In this document: positions 19,276 through 30,606 of the stretch, piece by piece
Numbering within the stretch: position 1 is the stretch's first letter
How the letters are laid out: every line of letters starts with the position of its first letter
NCBI RefSeq assembly: GCF_023343835.1
Contig: NC_064449.1
Location: forward strand, 2,765,778-2,829,777
From: Lagopus muta
Lineage: Eukaryota > Chordata > Aves > Galliformes > Phasianidae
Length of the DNA stretch: 64,000 nucleotides
Direction of reading: 5' to 3'
Notes under the pieces: generated by a model
Database searches by the model: none
What the model saw: the letters and a program-made list of their open reading frames with translations, nothing else
What the model was told of the DNA's origin: nothing
Translations under genes and position numbers: made by a program

Positions 19276-22200
19276 ATGCCTTTGAAACCATTCTTGTACC
19301 CGCTGCCTGAAACCAGGTTCCTGCACGCGGGCGGAGTTGTGTATAAGTTTAAAATCCGCTGTGGCAACTTGCAGAGGTGAGGGAGCTCGAGGGAGGAGCT
19401 TTGATGGACCAGCCCGGGTTTGTAGAGGTGACAGGCCTGAGAAATGAGAGGGAAGGGATGGCGCTTTGGTTTGCCCGTACTGCTGGCAGGCAGGGAACAG
19501 AAAGGAAAACAGCCTTAGGATGCGCGGAGGATGAGGATTTGGAGAGCTGTGCGCCGTCACAGCAGCGTGTGAGCCTGGAATTGAAGTGACATGAATTACA
19601 GGGCGCTGATCAGCCTGCTCAGATGGGGAAGGTGGTTGTTACAAGGTGAAAACGTTGCTTCCCTGGGGCATTGCCTTGAGGGGATCTGCTTGGATCTGCT
19701 TGGATCTGCTTGGATCTGCTTGGATCTGCTTGGATCTGCTTGGATCTGCTTATCAGACCAACGGGTCCTGCTGTGAGGGAGCAGAACCCAGATCGACTCG
19801 CTCAAGAAGTTTTGGAGCTCTTAATTTGAGAGAGGACTCAGAATCCTGGAGGCTGTGGGCTGTAATATCACAGAAGTTGGGGGTGTTCTGGCAAAAAGAG
19901 ATATTACTGCTTTTTTTTGTTTGTTTTTTTCCCCTCAAAACTAAGTGGTTTTAGATTGGGTTCTAGATTGCAGAAGCAGCGTTCTGTAGATCTCCAACTT
20001 GGTCTGAAGCTTTCTGCTTTGTGGCTGTCAACTGCTGATAAAATGTTGGTGTTCTTATACATTAATAAACAAAGCCAGAGATCTGCCAGCACCATCAGGC
20101 TCCAGGAATTTGCCTTTCAAGGCTGTGAGCATCAGCAAGCAGCAGTCCAAGGGCGATGCCCTCAAAAGCATTGTGCTGTGATCTTCCTCTTGGCTTCAAA
20201 AGCAGAACCCATTTACAACCATTTCTTGCTTTCAATTTGGAGCATTTCTGACCTCTTATCTCTTGTATCACAGAATTGTAGGGGTTGGAAGGGACCTCCA
20301 GAGATCATCGAGTCCAACCCCCCACCAAAGCAGGTTCCCTACAGCAGGTCTCAAAATAATCCTGGATATTTTTAAGAACAACATTTCAAGGTTTTATCCC
20401 CCTGCTAAGAATTTTCTCTCTGCAGTGAGAATGTTCCCTGCTTACCATGCTTTGTTGTCATTTAAACTCTGTCAAAGGATTTGATCCTTCCCTTCCCCAG
20501 GTGGGACTAATTCTCTGCATCTGTTTTCACAGCGCTCCTGAACTCAACAACACTGATGTTGCTGTCAAGGAGTTTGAGGTAGGATATGAAGCAATTCCTG
20601 TCAGTGTCTTTCTATAGTGCAGATCAGGTGAAGGGAGTGTGGAGAAGGATAAGCAAAGCTGTTTGTATGTATCTAGAATATCCTTTCCAACAATTCATGC
20701 AAACTGTAAAGTGAAGTTTTTTCCAAAGCCTGAGCACTGAACTCCAGTAGAGTTGTGGATATATTGTTAATATTATTCCCTCCCTTCTTTTTTTTGGTCT
20801 TTCCAGGAAGCAATTCGAGTCATCCTTGGAAATCTTGATGATTTACGTCCATTTTCTACAGACCACTTCACTATCTTTCCATGTATCCTTTCCTGTTCAT
20901 AAAAGAAAAGATTCCATGAGTTGTGGATGCTGGGCATTGCTTCATTCATTCAGGATTCACATTCAGTACCTTGCAGCTCTAGTTTGAGCTTCACAATTTT
21001 ACATTACCTGAGGACCCACCTCAGCTGGTGCCTTCAGCAAAGAACTGATTTGAAAGGAGTGTTTTGCAGTGTTTTTAGATGAGTAACTCTGAGTTCCAGA
21101 TCAGATTTAGACAGAAAATCACAGAAGGCTTAGGTCAGAAGGGACCTTAAATACCATCTATTTCCAAAAATGAAAGCACATACACTGTCATAGTAAGCCC
21201 ACCAAACACAATGGCAAGCATGGCTTGATGTTGTGCACTGCTTTAAAAGATTAATGAAATGAGAAATGCTCCTTATAGACTCAGCAACTTCAGTTTGAGA
21301 AGACAACAGTGGTTTTCAAACGTAGTGCTCTGTTCCTGAGTCTTAACATCGGTCTCAGATTTGAGTAAATGGGAAAGGGTATCAGAAATGAGATTCAAAC
21401 ACGAGGATGTCAGTCTGGTGCCCTATCCCTACATTTGCACCATGTATCTAGAGCTCAACTCATTGCAGCAGAGTTTGTCTTTGGGTAAGTCTGCATGGTT
21501 ATGGTTGGGTAATTTCCAGAACAAAGAAGTGTTTTTCAGTAGTTTTTCAATGTCAGAGCACTGTATGCAAGTTCAGCTGTCTGTCCTGTTCTCAGAAAAT
21601 AAGGCATAAAGCAGAAATGTACTGCTAAGTTGGTTGAAGAAACTCCAGTGTAAATAGCCACCAAATTTTGTAATACTTCTGTTACAGGTAAAGAAGCCAA
21701 CGGCGACACTTCTGAGCCTGTAAGTTGTGTGTGTGTGTTCTGAGGTACAGTCCAAACAGCCTGAAGCAGCAGAGTGCACAGAGATATTGCAGACTGGTGC
21801 AAAAAATATTGCAGGATAGGAAATAGTGAAGTTTTATAACTTGCAGTTGTCAGTCAGGAAATGTAAATTGGCCCTAATGGCGCAGTTCTCTGGATGGCTT
21901 CTCTCTGGTTCATGTCTTTGAATAAAGAAGCTAGTATTGTATTCACAAATCTTGTTTGTTTTCATTCTATAAATGTGAACAACTGTGCTAAATATAAGGA
22001 CATATTGACTCTGAGTTTTGTTATAAAATAGAAAAGTCATAATCAAATGTTACCAATGCAAAGTTTGCAATGTTTTGAAGGTCAAGAGAAAAAGTGAAAT
22101 ACCAGGAGGCACTGAAATGGAAGAAACAGTGAAGAGGAGAAGAGTTGAAGGTCAAACAGAGACCTCATACCCAAAGCTGTGCATGGGCAGGTCAGTTGAC

Positions 22201-25151
22201 TACCAAATATTCTTCTAGGCCATATCTGAATACCTTTCATATGCCACTGATCTGCAGTGTTCATCATGACTGTGTAGTCCTTCTGCCTGTTTTCTTCCTT
22301 CTCTTTCATTGATGACACTTTTCCTAATTTTGGATTCCTTTTTGGAAATGTGTCCATATTTTCTTTTTGTTTTCAATGGAATTAGAGACTTGAGTACAGA
22401 TGTCCATTTAGGGTCCATATTTTGTTGCCTAGAGGTACTGAAAGCTTGACTTAAAAATGAAATGCTCATAGTGGCCATATGTATCACTGCTTGATTGCTT
22501 CCTTTTTGTAATTCTTCTGTAAGCTCAGTTCTTGTTTATTTCACTTATTTTTAGACCTGGAACTGAGATTGTTCACCATGCAATTCAAGCAGAGCATGGA
22601 TTTGAAAAGGTAAGCTACAGAATATTCAGAAAGATGCAACAGTATTGATTTAGTCCTCGAGTCTCAAGATGGCAAGCACAAAATGCCTTCAGGTTTGTCT
22701 GTTCCCTTTTCATTTGCATCAATAGTGACTTCTGATTGCTGCTCATCAGAATCAGTCAGATGGTGAGTTTTACAGAGACAACACACAAACTGTTCTGGTT
22801 CTTCAGCTAAGATCTAAGGGGAAGCTTAACCTGTCAGAGATGAACCTGAAGAGTTGCCTACCTTGACCTCGAGCCTCCAGATGCCTCTTCCTATCAGACC
22901 CCACAGAGGGCCTGCAGCAGCCTTCATACTGCCTTTGCTGTCAATTCTTGCAGCTCAAGCAGATGGCCTTGCAGGCATCTACCCCTCTCCCTTAAAAAGC
23001 TTGATGAGTTTTCTGACTACTTCATCAGTAGTCATGTTAATGAGGGGATTGTTCCAGAGGGATCAGAGGTGCTTCCTAAACCCTCTCTTCTCAAAATGCC
23101 TTGGCAGGAAGGGAAGATTCTTTCTTTTCCAGCCTTCAGGCATCATTCTGAGAGCCAGCTGTCTGATCGGAATGGCTGGACTCCAGCCCACACATCTTCC
23201 TGCTTAACAAGGACACTGGCAGAAATTGAAGAAAGAGAGAAAGAGAACTGACAGCTGATCAGTCTGTTTCTGAAGATAACTTCCCTACTTTACTGAATCC
23301 TCTGAGAATAAACTGCAGAGATCTCAGGCCATCTAAACTTTGGAAATTTTCACACATCTGAGCTCAGTGCAAGAGATGCACACCTGGGGAGTAAATCTGT
23401 GCTTGTATTATCTTCTGTCTGAGACAAAGTGATTTTACCCTGTCAAATAAGCATGCATGCAGATTTTGTTGTTTGTGGTCCTTTGTATTACTGATATCTT
23501 GGCTCAGCTCTGCTCCTGATGCTTCTCACTTCTGTCCTCCAGTGTTATTTACTGCTACTGTGGCTTAGCAGGACCAACGTCCACAGGGCTGTGCTGTCAG
23601 TGGCTATTTCCCACAGCATCTCTGTGTGTGCTGTTTAAAATCTTTGCCTATGCCATCCCAGCTATTAAAGTCAGTGAACTACAGCTTTACTTTAGAGCTC
23701 TGTTCAGTTCTTCAAGCAAGCAAGTCAACAAAACTCTCCTGTGAGATATAATTTCACATTGTGTAACACAGTGTCTGGGTTGTGTTTTCTTTTAGAGTTA
23801 CTCCAAAGAAAGTCAGTGTGAGCATCGTCCAGCATCCCTCAGCGTGGGCTGTAACCAAGAGTGCTTATGTAAGCAAGGCATTCCTGTGTTACTTCTTACA
23901 TCAGGCATTCAGGGGAGTACGAAGGGAGTGAGTTGGTGCTTCTGTTCTTGCTCCTGTTTCTTACAGGGAGACCTGTGGGATATGATGTAGAACAAAGAGC
24001 AGAAACCGGTCAGCCTGAAGGTGAAATGCAGGTATTGCAGCAAACGGACCAAATCACCACCAAAGGAATTGAGGAGCCAAAACGAGGAGGTCTCTCAAAG
24101 TTCTGGAGGAGGTACCTATATTACAGCTGTGAGCAGTTCCTACTTAAAGCTGCCTCATAGTGCAGCGTTTGTTTTCCACCAGGACCACCTGTTCTCTTAC
24201 TTCCTGAATTTTAAGGAACTACATCTGTGTGTTTTTCACTCAGAGGGTGGTGAGGCACTGGAACACGTTGCCCAAGGAGGCTGTGGATGCCCCATCCCTG
24301 CAGGCATCCAAGGCCAGGCTGGATGTGGCTCTGGGCAGCCTGGGCTGCTGGTTGGTGACCTGCACACAGCAGGGGGTTGGAACTGATGAGCATTGTGGGC
24401 CATTCTATGGTTCTGTGATCTTCTGGTGGGTAGAGCAGAGAGAAGATACTCTAGCAAAGATTAAATGAACTGGTTTGGGTCAAGAGGAAGCTTCATGTGT
24501 GACTGTAGGGGGTAAACACCATGTGAGTTAATTCCCTCACGTGAGCCTCCTGTGCTGCTCTGTCCCTTCTGTGTCTGATTCTGGCAGTTCAGGCGATTCT
24601 GTGTTATCTTGAAGAGCAGACACATCTTTTCCGTGGTGGTTAAACCAAGGCCTTCCAAGGTAAAGAAGCATTCCCTCGTGCTCTGTGCTCGTGGAAAGGG
24701 GCACAGAAATTCGCAGTAAATGTGTCTTGTAGCTGCTTAAGGGAAAACAATCCCAGCAGTTCCTGACCTCAATCACCGCCCTTATATCAGATAAAGAGTG
24801 CCACCTACAGCCGGACTGTTGCAAGACTTCAATCTCTCTCCCGGCAGAGCTTTCCAGTTCTTCTTCAGTCCCATTAAGGGATCCTTAAAATCCTTATCAA
24901 TCCTAACGTACGCCAGCCCCATTAACCACTAGAGCACCACGCTGGAGCTATTCTTTGTGCTTCCTCTCCACGTTTCCGTCTTCCTCTGAGGCACGCTGTG
25001 CTGGCAGGCACAGGCAGCCTCATTCTTATAGTTCTGACAAGTATTTTGTGTATAATCCGTATGTGTATCTGTGTATAATTGTGTATAACGGTGTTTTTAC
25101 TTCCCTAGGATATTTTCTCCGCTGCAGCACCTTTTTGGTGGGAAGCCCTGA
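19276..25151 (+). CDS. MAJIN: MAJIN, membrane-anchored junction protein (10 exons, 268 aa)
   Basis: MAJIN forms the TERB1-TERB2-MAJIN complex that attaches meiotic telomeres to the inner nuclear membrane. I assembled it from exons 19276-19376, 20533-20578, 20807-20882, 21359-21484, 21688-21719, 22081-22190, 22555-22609, 23796-23868, 23967-24111 and 25109-25151. All have GT-AG borders and the phases sum to 807 bases. Exon 1 encodes MPLKPFLYPLPETRFLHAG and YKFKIRCGN, nearly the mammalian N-terminus. Exons 3-4 give FSTDHFTIFPY and SKWERVSEMRFKHEDVSL, the TERB2-binding core. Exons 5-8 are a variable, basic, low-conservation middle (VKRKSE, VKRRRVEG) like the mammalian DNA-binding linker. Exons 9-10 end in GGLSKFWRR plus IFSPLQHLFGGKP. 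This end aligns loosely with the mammalian membrane anchor but is more polar. Core assignment is firm; exons 7, 8 and the last exon are less certain and could vary by splicing. Confidence 0.88.
19682..19751. repeat. Seven perfect GGATCTGCTT tandem repeats
   Basis: A 10-bp unit, GGATCTGCTT, is repeated seven times without a mismatch in MAJIN intron 1. The perfect identity implies recent expansion, and length polymorphism is likely. Confidence 0.97.
20268..20350 (-). mobile_element. Short CR1 3' fragment (minus)
   Basis: TCACAGAATTGTAGGGGTTG, GGAAGGGACCTCCAGAGATC and GAGTCCAACCCCCCACC are the inverted CR1 3' end, followed by CAAAGCAGGTTCCCTACAGC. It lies in MAJIN intron 1, about 180 bases before exon 2. 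Confidence 0.9.
21117..21178 (-). mobile_element. Degraded CR1 3' remnant (minus)
   Basis: AATCACAGAAGGCTTAGGTC followed by AGAAGGGACCTTAAATACCA resembles an old inverted CR1 terminus. It lies in MAJIN intron 3. Confidence 0.7.
24238..24420 (+). mobile_element. CR1 LINE 3' fragment
   Basis: Carries AGAGGGTGGTGAGGCACTGG, GCTGTGGATGCCCCATCCCT and GCCAGGCTGGATGTGGCTCT, ending near ATTCTATGGTTCTGTGATCT. It lies in the last MAJIN intron and is a near copy of the element at 9,280-9,478. Confidence 0.94.
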
Positions 25152-25374
25152 ACTAATTGCCGTGGAGAGGTCAACTTCTACCGCAAATATCAGGTCGTGT
25201 TGTTTCTTTTGCGATTGAGCTTTTTCTCTTGCTCGCCTCAGCCATTAAATGCTTCGCGCCCAGGTTCACATTTTCAAATGTACGTAGCGAAAGCGTTGCC
25301 TCAGCAACGGAACGCCTTCTTCACAACCTCGAGTTTTTCAGCTGTGCCTTTTGAAAATCGTTACTTGAGCTCCT

Positions 25375-25380
25375 AATAAA
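25375..25380 (+). terminator. Probable MAJIN poly(A) signal AATAAA
   Basis: A canonical signal lies about 220 bases after the MAJIN stop; an ATTAAA at 25,244-25,249 is an alternative. It is only about 180 bases before the DDX54 start codon, so the MAJIN 3' end and the DDX54 promoter almost touch. Confidence 0.6.
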
Positions 25381-25498
25381 AGCAGCGTCCGCTCGGCAGC
25401 GATCGTTATTTGTGCCAGGGAGGCGTTCGGAGGAGGGGCGCAGGGCAGCACGGCGGGCACGTGGGCAGCGCCGCACGCACAATCCCGCGCTCTCGGAC

Positions 25499-25545
25499 CC
25501 GGAAGTCCCCGCCCCTTCCGGTCTCCGGCGCGGGGCTACTTCCGG
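25499..25545. promoter_or_regulatory. DDX54 promoter with three ETS-type motifs
   Basis: CCGGAAGT at 25499-25506, CCTTCCGG at 25514-25521 and ACTTCCGG at 25538-25545 lie within 65 bases upstream of the DDX54 ATG in CpG-rich, TATA-less sequence. Paired ETS/GABP sites of this kind are typical of housekeeping and ribosome-biogenesis promoters. The ATG itself is in the strong context CCGCCATGGCG. Confidence 0.65.
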
Positions 25546-25561
25546 TTTCCGCCCCACCGCC

Positions 25562-28500
25562 ATGGCGCCGCCGAGTGCCCGCAAGCGGCGCGGACCGAAC
25601 GGAGCTGGGGAACAGCGCCGGGCAGCAACGGTAGGGAGGCGCAGGGAGGGGGTGGGGGACGCGACCCCAACCCATGGGCCCCTTCCCGTGTGTGCCTTCT
25701 GTGCCCGCGGCACGGGACCGGCGTGCCCACTCCCCGTTTGCCCGTGTTCCCAGCGCCGCGTCCCCACGTGCTGATGTCTCCGTGTACCGGTGTCCCCAGT
25801 CCCCACGTGTGCTTGTCCCAAATATCCCTCTGTGACGCTGGCGTCCCAGCCCGCTGTCACGGCAGCCCTGCTGTCACCGTGACACAGACCTCGCTCACTG
25901 CATCCCCACATCGTGACACAACCCTCCCCCATCCCCAGCTTCCCGTGGCCCCGCTGCCTGCCTTTCCCACCGCTGAGGACAGGGATGATGACACTGCCGA
26001 GGACACGCAGGCAATGGTGCGGGCGCAGAACAAGAAGAAGAAATCCGGAGGCTTCCAGTCCATGGGTATGTGTAGGGTGGGGGTCACCCCACCTGCAGAG
26101 CCCCTCACCGTCCATATGTCCCCTCACTGTTTCCATGTCCCTGCAGGCCTGAGCTACCCTGTCTTCAAGGGTGTGATGAAGAAGGGCTACAAAGTGCCCA
26201 CGCCCATCCAGAGGAAGGTGAGGCCTTGGGGTGCAGGGGCTGTGCTGTGTCCCCCCATGGGGGCACTGACAGCGGGGCTGTGTCCCACAGACCATCCCAG
26301 TGATCCTGCGTGGCCGTGACGTGGTGGCGATGGCACGGACAGGCAGTGGGAAGACGGCCTGCTTCCTCCTGCCCATGTTCGAGCGGCTGAAGGCTCCCAG
26401 CCCCTCTGGAGCACGTGCCCTCATCCTCTCACCCACTCGTGAGCTGGCCCTGCAGACCCTCAAGTTCACCAAGGAGGTACGGGGACAAGTGGGCACCACT
26501 CGGGGCTGGAATCCCGGTGTGCTTTAACCTCACTGTTTCCCTTCTTGCCCTGAAGCTGGGCAAGTTCACAGGATTGAAGACCGCTCTTGTGCTGGGAGGA
26601 GACAAGTGAGTGGTATTCCTGATCTCACTGAGTCCCTTCCAGCTCCCACATCCTTAAAACAGCCCCAAATCTGCCCAGCCCTGGGAGGCGGTGGGCTGAG
26701 CTGTCCCCTGCCCTTGGTCTCTCCCCACTCTCACAGGATGGAGGATCAGTTTGCTGCGCTGCACGAGAACCCCGACATGTGAGTGTGGGTGCAGGGAGAG
26801 GACTTGGTGGGGACGTGGCCACCAAGGTCAGATTTGGGATGGTGAATTTGGGAGACTGCAAGCAGCTCAACGTCACCATCTCTGGCCCTCACAGAATCAT
26901 TGCCACTCCCGGGCGCCTGGTGCATGTGGCAGTGGAGATGAACCTGAAGCTGCAGAGCGTGGAGTATGTGGTGTTTGACGAGGCTGACAGGTCAGTGTGC
27001 TTGGAGGTGATGATGGGAGCAGGAGGACCTTGGCTGCCACATCCCAGGTCCCATGTGCTTTCCCTGCAGGCTCTTTGAGATGGGCTTTGCAGAACAGCTC
27101 CAAGAGATCCTTGCTCGGCTACCGGGTAGCCACCAGACCGTCCTCTTCTCAGCCACACTGCCCAAGCTGCTCGTTGAGTTTGCCCGTGCTGGTGAGAATT
27201 GGGTAGATGGACTGGGTTGGGACTGGCTCCAAAGCTTGGTGATCCTATACTGGTGGCAATGATCTGTTGGGGGGACTTCTCCCTGTCCTGCAGCTGTACT
27301 GGTCACTGGACCAGAGAAACACAGCTGGGTTGGGGTTGGGCCAAGTGGATATCCCCAGGCTGGAAGCTAGAGCTGGTCTCAGCTCTGTGTCCCACATGCC
27401 ACCATGTCCCACAGGTCTCACTGAGCCAATGCTGATACGTCTGGATGTGGAGTCAAAGCTCAGTGAACAGCTCAAGGTGAGCTTTGTGCCTCTCCCTCCA
27501 GCACCAGGTGCTCCCATGCCCACAAGTTACCCCATGTTGTCTGGAGACTCATGAGGGGTGACCAGCCCAGAAAGGAGTGGGCACTGCGAGGTGTTCCCAA
27601 AAGCCTGGGGGCCCAGAAGGGCTGAGCCCTGCCCTCTCTTTGCAGCTGGCTTTCTTCCATGTCCGTGGAGATGACAAACCAGCGGTGCTGCTCCACCTGC
27701 TCCGCAGCGTGGTGAAGCCCCAGGATCAGACAGTCGTCTTTGTGGCCACGAAGCACCACACGGAGTATCTCAAGGAGGTCAGTGTTTGGGGTCTGGATGG
27801 GCACTTTAGGGACTCAGTACCTTGGGGACCCTTTCCCTGAGCTGGAGGTGCATTTCCATGTGGGTTCTGTGCTCTCTTCCCCTGTCTGCAGCTACTCACG
27901 TCCCAGGGCATCTGCTGTACCCACATCTACAGCTCACTGGACCAGACTGCCCGCAAAATCAACATTGCCAAATTTGCCCATGGCAAATGCCAGGTGCTGC
28001 TGGTGACAGACGTGGCTGCCCGTGGGCTCGACATCCCCATGCTGGACAATGTCATCAACTACAGCTTCCCTGCCAAGTCCAAGCTTTTCCTGCACCGTGT
28101 TGGTAGGTGCCACCCAGGGGTTCCTCAGGGTGATGGTGACAGGGAAGGTGTGAGTGGGCTGACCCTTGGGGTCCTAGAGCACCAGTGGGTCCCTGTCCCA
28201 GGTCGGGGGCTGGTGCTGGCTCTGGTTTCCCACCCCCCTCCTCCTCCTCACCCTGCCAGGTCGTGTGGCCCGTGCTGGCCGCAGTGGCACTGCCTACTCG
28301 CTGGTGGCTCCTGATGAGATGCCCTACATCTTTGACCTCCACCTCTTCCTGGGACGCCCGCTTATCCTTGCCGGTGCCCAGGAGATGCCTGCAGGTGAGG
28401 ACCCAAACGTGCAGGTGGCTGCACATCCTTTCGGGTTTATCCTTGAATATTGTGAGCTTTTGTGCAGAAGGGTCTTAGGGGGGTGATGCCCTCTTGCTCC

Positions 28501-30606
28501 CAGGGTGGGTTGCTGAGGCCATGTCCCTGGTGGTGCAGATGCAGATGGGGTCCTGGGTCGCGTCCCGCAGAGCTTGGTGGATGACGAGGAGTGCCTGCTG
28601 CTGACAGACCACGAGGGCTCACTGGAGCTGCAGAGCCTGCGCCGTGTGGCTGACAATGCCCAGAAGCAGTACCTGCGCTCCCGGCCCGGCCCCTCGCCCG
28701 AATCCATCAAGAGGGTGAAGGAGATGGACATGTCTCAGCTGGGCATCCACCCCCTCTTCAGTGAGTGCTTCAGGGCACTGTGGGAGGGGATGCTTCTCCC
28801 CTGTGGATGAGCTGATCCCTCTGTGCTCCCCAGGTGCTCACTTTGAAGATACTGAACTGGAGAGGCTGAAGTTGGTGGACAGCATTAAAGCCTACAAGTC
28901 CAAGGCGGTGAGCTGGGGCCTGGCCTTTGGATGGAAGGCAGAGGGAGGGGAGGGATGGGAAAAGAGGGAAGTCCCATAATCACAGAGGTTGGAAAAAATG
29001 ATCTAAAGATTATCAAGTCCAGCCTTCGACCCATCCTCACTGTGCCCATTAAACCATTCACTCCTGGGCTTGCTCTGTCTCTGTGCACAGACCATCTTTG
29101 AGATCAATGCCACAGCCCACACGTTGGCCAGCAGCATCATGCGCTCCAAGCGGCGACACGACCGTGCCCTCATCGAGAAGTTCCAGCGCGGGCAGGAGGA
29201 GAAGCGGGCAGCAGCTCTCAAGGGGCAGGGGCTGCATCCAGCCACCCCCAAGCCTGAGGAGGAGGAAGGAGAGGAGGAAAATCTCCAGGTAATGGGGCTG
29301 GGACAGGGCTGTGCCTTGGCCTTGGAGTGGGCATGTGAACCTCTAGAAGAACCTGGCCCCGGGGTGGAGCCTCAGCCCTTTGTTTGCCCCACTGCAGGAG
29401 GTGTTCTCCACCGTGGTGGGACGGAAGCGCAAACGGAGCCGGGCTGCAGAAGATGGTGCCAGGAAAAAGCCACAGCCGCCAACACAGCGGGATGAGGATT
29501 TCTACATCCCATATCGACCCAAGGACTTTGAGAGCGAGCGGGGGTGAGTTGGGAGCACTCCCCCATCCTCCTGCGGCAGCCCGGGCTGTTCTCATTGCTC
29601 CCCTCTGTGCAGGCTGAGTGTGGGCGGTGAGGGCAGTGCCTTCGAGCAGCAGGCAGCTGGGGCTGTGCTGGATCTCATGGGTGATGAAGGCCACAACCTG
29701 AACAGGAGCAAGCAGCTGCTGAAGTGGTGAGTGAGGTCTGACTGTGGCAGGAAAGAGCTGGGCAGGGAGCAGAGCCCAAGGGGATGTTTCCCTCCCCTCA
29801 AAGCCAGTGACTCTTGCTGTATATTGGGCAGTGTCAGGTAGAATTGGGATGCCCAGTGAGGTGGTTGGAGGTGGCTTGTTGTTCAGGAGTCTCCCACCCT
29901 CCTCGCTCCCTCTTTCCCAGGGACCGGAAGAAGAAGCGTTTTGTGGGGCAGACGGGCCAGGAGGAGAAGAAGAAAGTGCGGACAGAGAGCGGGCGCTACA
30001 TCAGCAGCTCCTACAAGAACAACCTGTATCCTGCCCACGCTGTGCTGGGGGAGCTGGGTGTGGGGCTGCATGGCCTTGCAGTTGGGGAGATGGGAGAGGG
30101 GGCTCTGCCTGGTGCTAGAGGGAGGTGGGGGAGGGTGAGAGCTGGGAAGCGCTGTGCCTGCCCTTAACCTGCTGCAGCTATGAGAAATGGAAGCAGAAAA
30201 ACAAGGTTGATGAGCGAGATGAGGACGAAGACAACCAGGGAGGCCGGGAGCAATACAGAGGGAAGCACAAACGTGGGCACGGTGAGTACCTGAACGAGCA
30301 CCTATCCCCATCTACCCCCCCTGCATCTCTGTGGCCTCCAAGCTTGGTTTTACATCCACCCATGGCTGTGTCTGTCCCACAGCCCCCCAGCGGCCCCCCA
30401 CCCAGGGCAAGGTGCGCTCGGAGCTGAAGAACAAGCAGCAGATCCTGAAGCAGCGCAAGGCAGCGGCCAAGCAGCGCTTCCTGCAGCGCGGGGGCCTGAA
30501 GCGCCTGAAGGCACGGAACCGGCAGCGGGTGCAGGAGCTGCGACAGATGGCCTTCGGCCGCCGTGTTGGAGGCACCAAGAAGGGAAAGCTCCGAAAAAAG
30601 ATGTAG
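25562..30606 (+). CDS. DDX54: DDX54, DEAD-box RNA helicase (20 exons, 829 aa)
   Basis: DDX54 (DP97, orthologue of yeast Dbp10) is a nucleolar ATP-dependent RNA helicase in large-subunit biogenesis and a nuclear-receptor coregulator. Exons: 25562-25630, 25939-26065, 26147-26217, 26291-26476, 26556-26605, 26737-26778, 26895-26990, 27070-27191, 27415-27476, 27646-27777, 27892-28102, 28260-28394, 28539-28760, 28834-28907, 29091-29288, 29398-29543, 29613-29726, 29921-30025, 30178-30281, 30383-30606. Phases close. Helicase motifs appear in order: Q motif PTPIQRK, motif I ARTGSGKT, Ia [16 protein letters not shown] in [32 protein letters not shown] and [13 protein letters not shown]. The DBP10 C-terminal domain follows ([31 protein letters not shown]) with a basic tail ending KKGKLRKKM. 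The N-terminus is about 45 residues shorter than human, lacking a serine/acidic segment. Confidence 0.97.
28977..29062 (-). mobile_element. Short CR1 3' fragment (minus) in DDX54 intron 14
   Basis: TAATCACAGAGGTTGGAAAA, AGATTATCAAGTCCAGCC and TTCGACCCATCCTCACTGTG match the inverted CR1 3' end. It is about 30 bases upstream of the next exon's acceptor at 29,091. Confidence 0.85.

Noticed and set aside
24955-25218. Longer open frame over the last MAJIN exon giving a hydrophobic GYFLRCSTFLVG start
   Set aside because: It is not in the phase set by the preceding exon's donor at 24,111; the phase-consistent reading ends at 25,151.
25321-26499. 392-codon minus-strand frame opposite the DDX54 5' end
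   Set aside because: It is antisense to DDX54 exons 1-4, is stop-poor because of GC content and has no homology I recognise.
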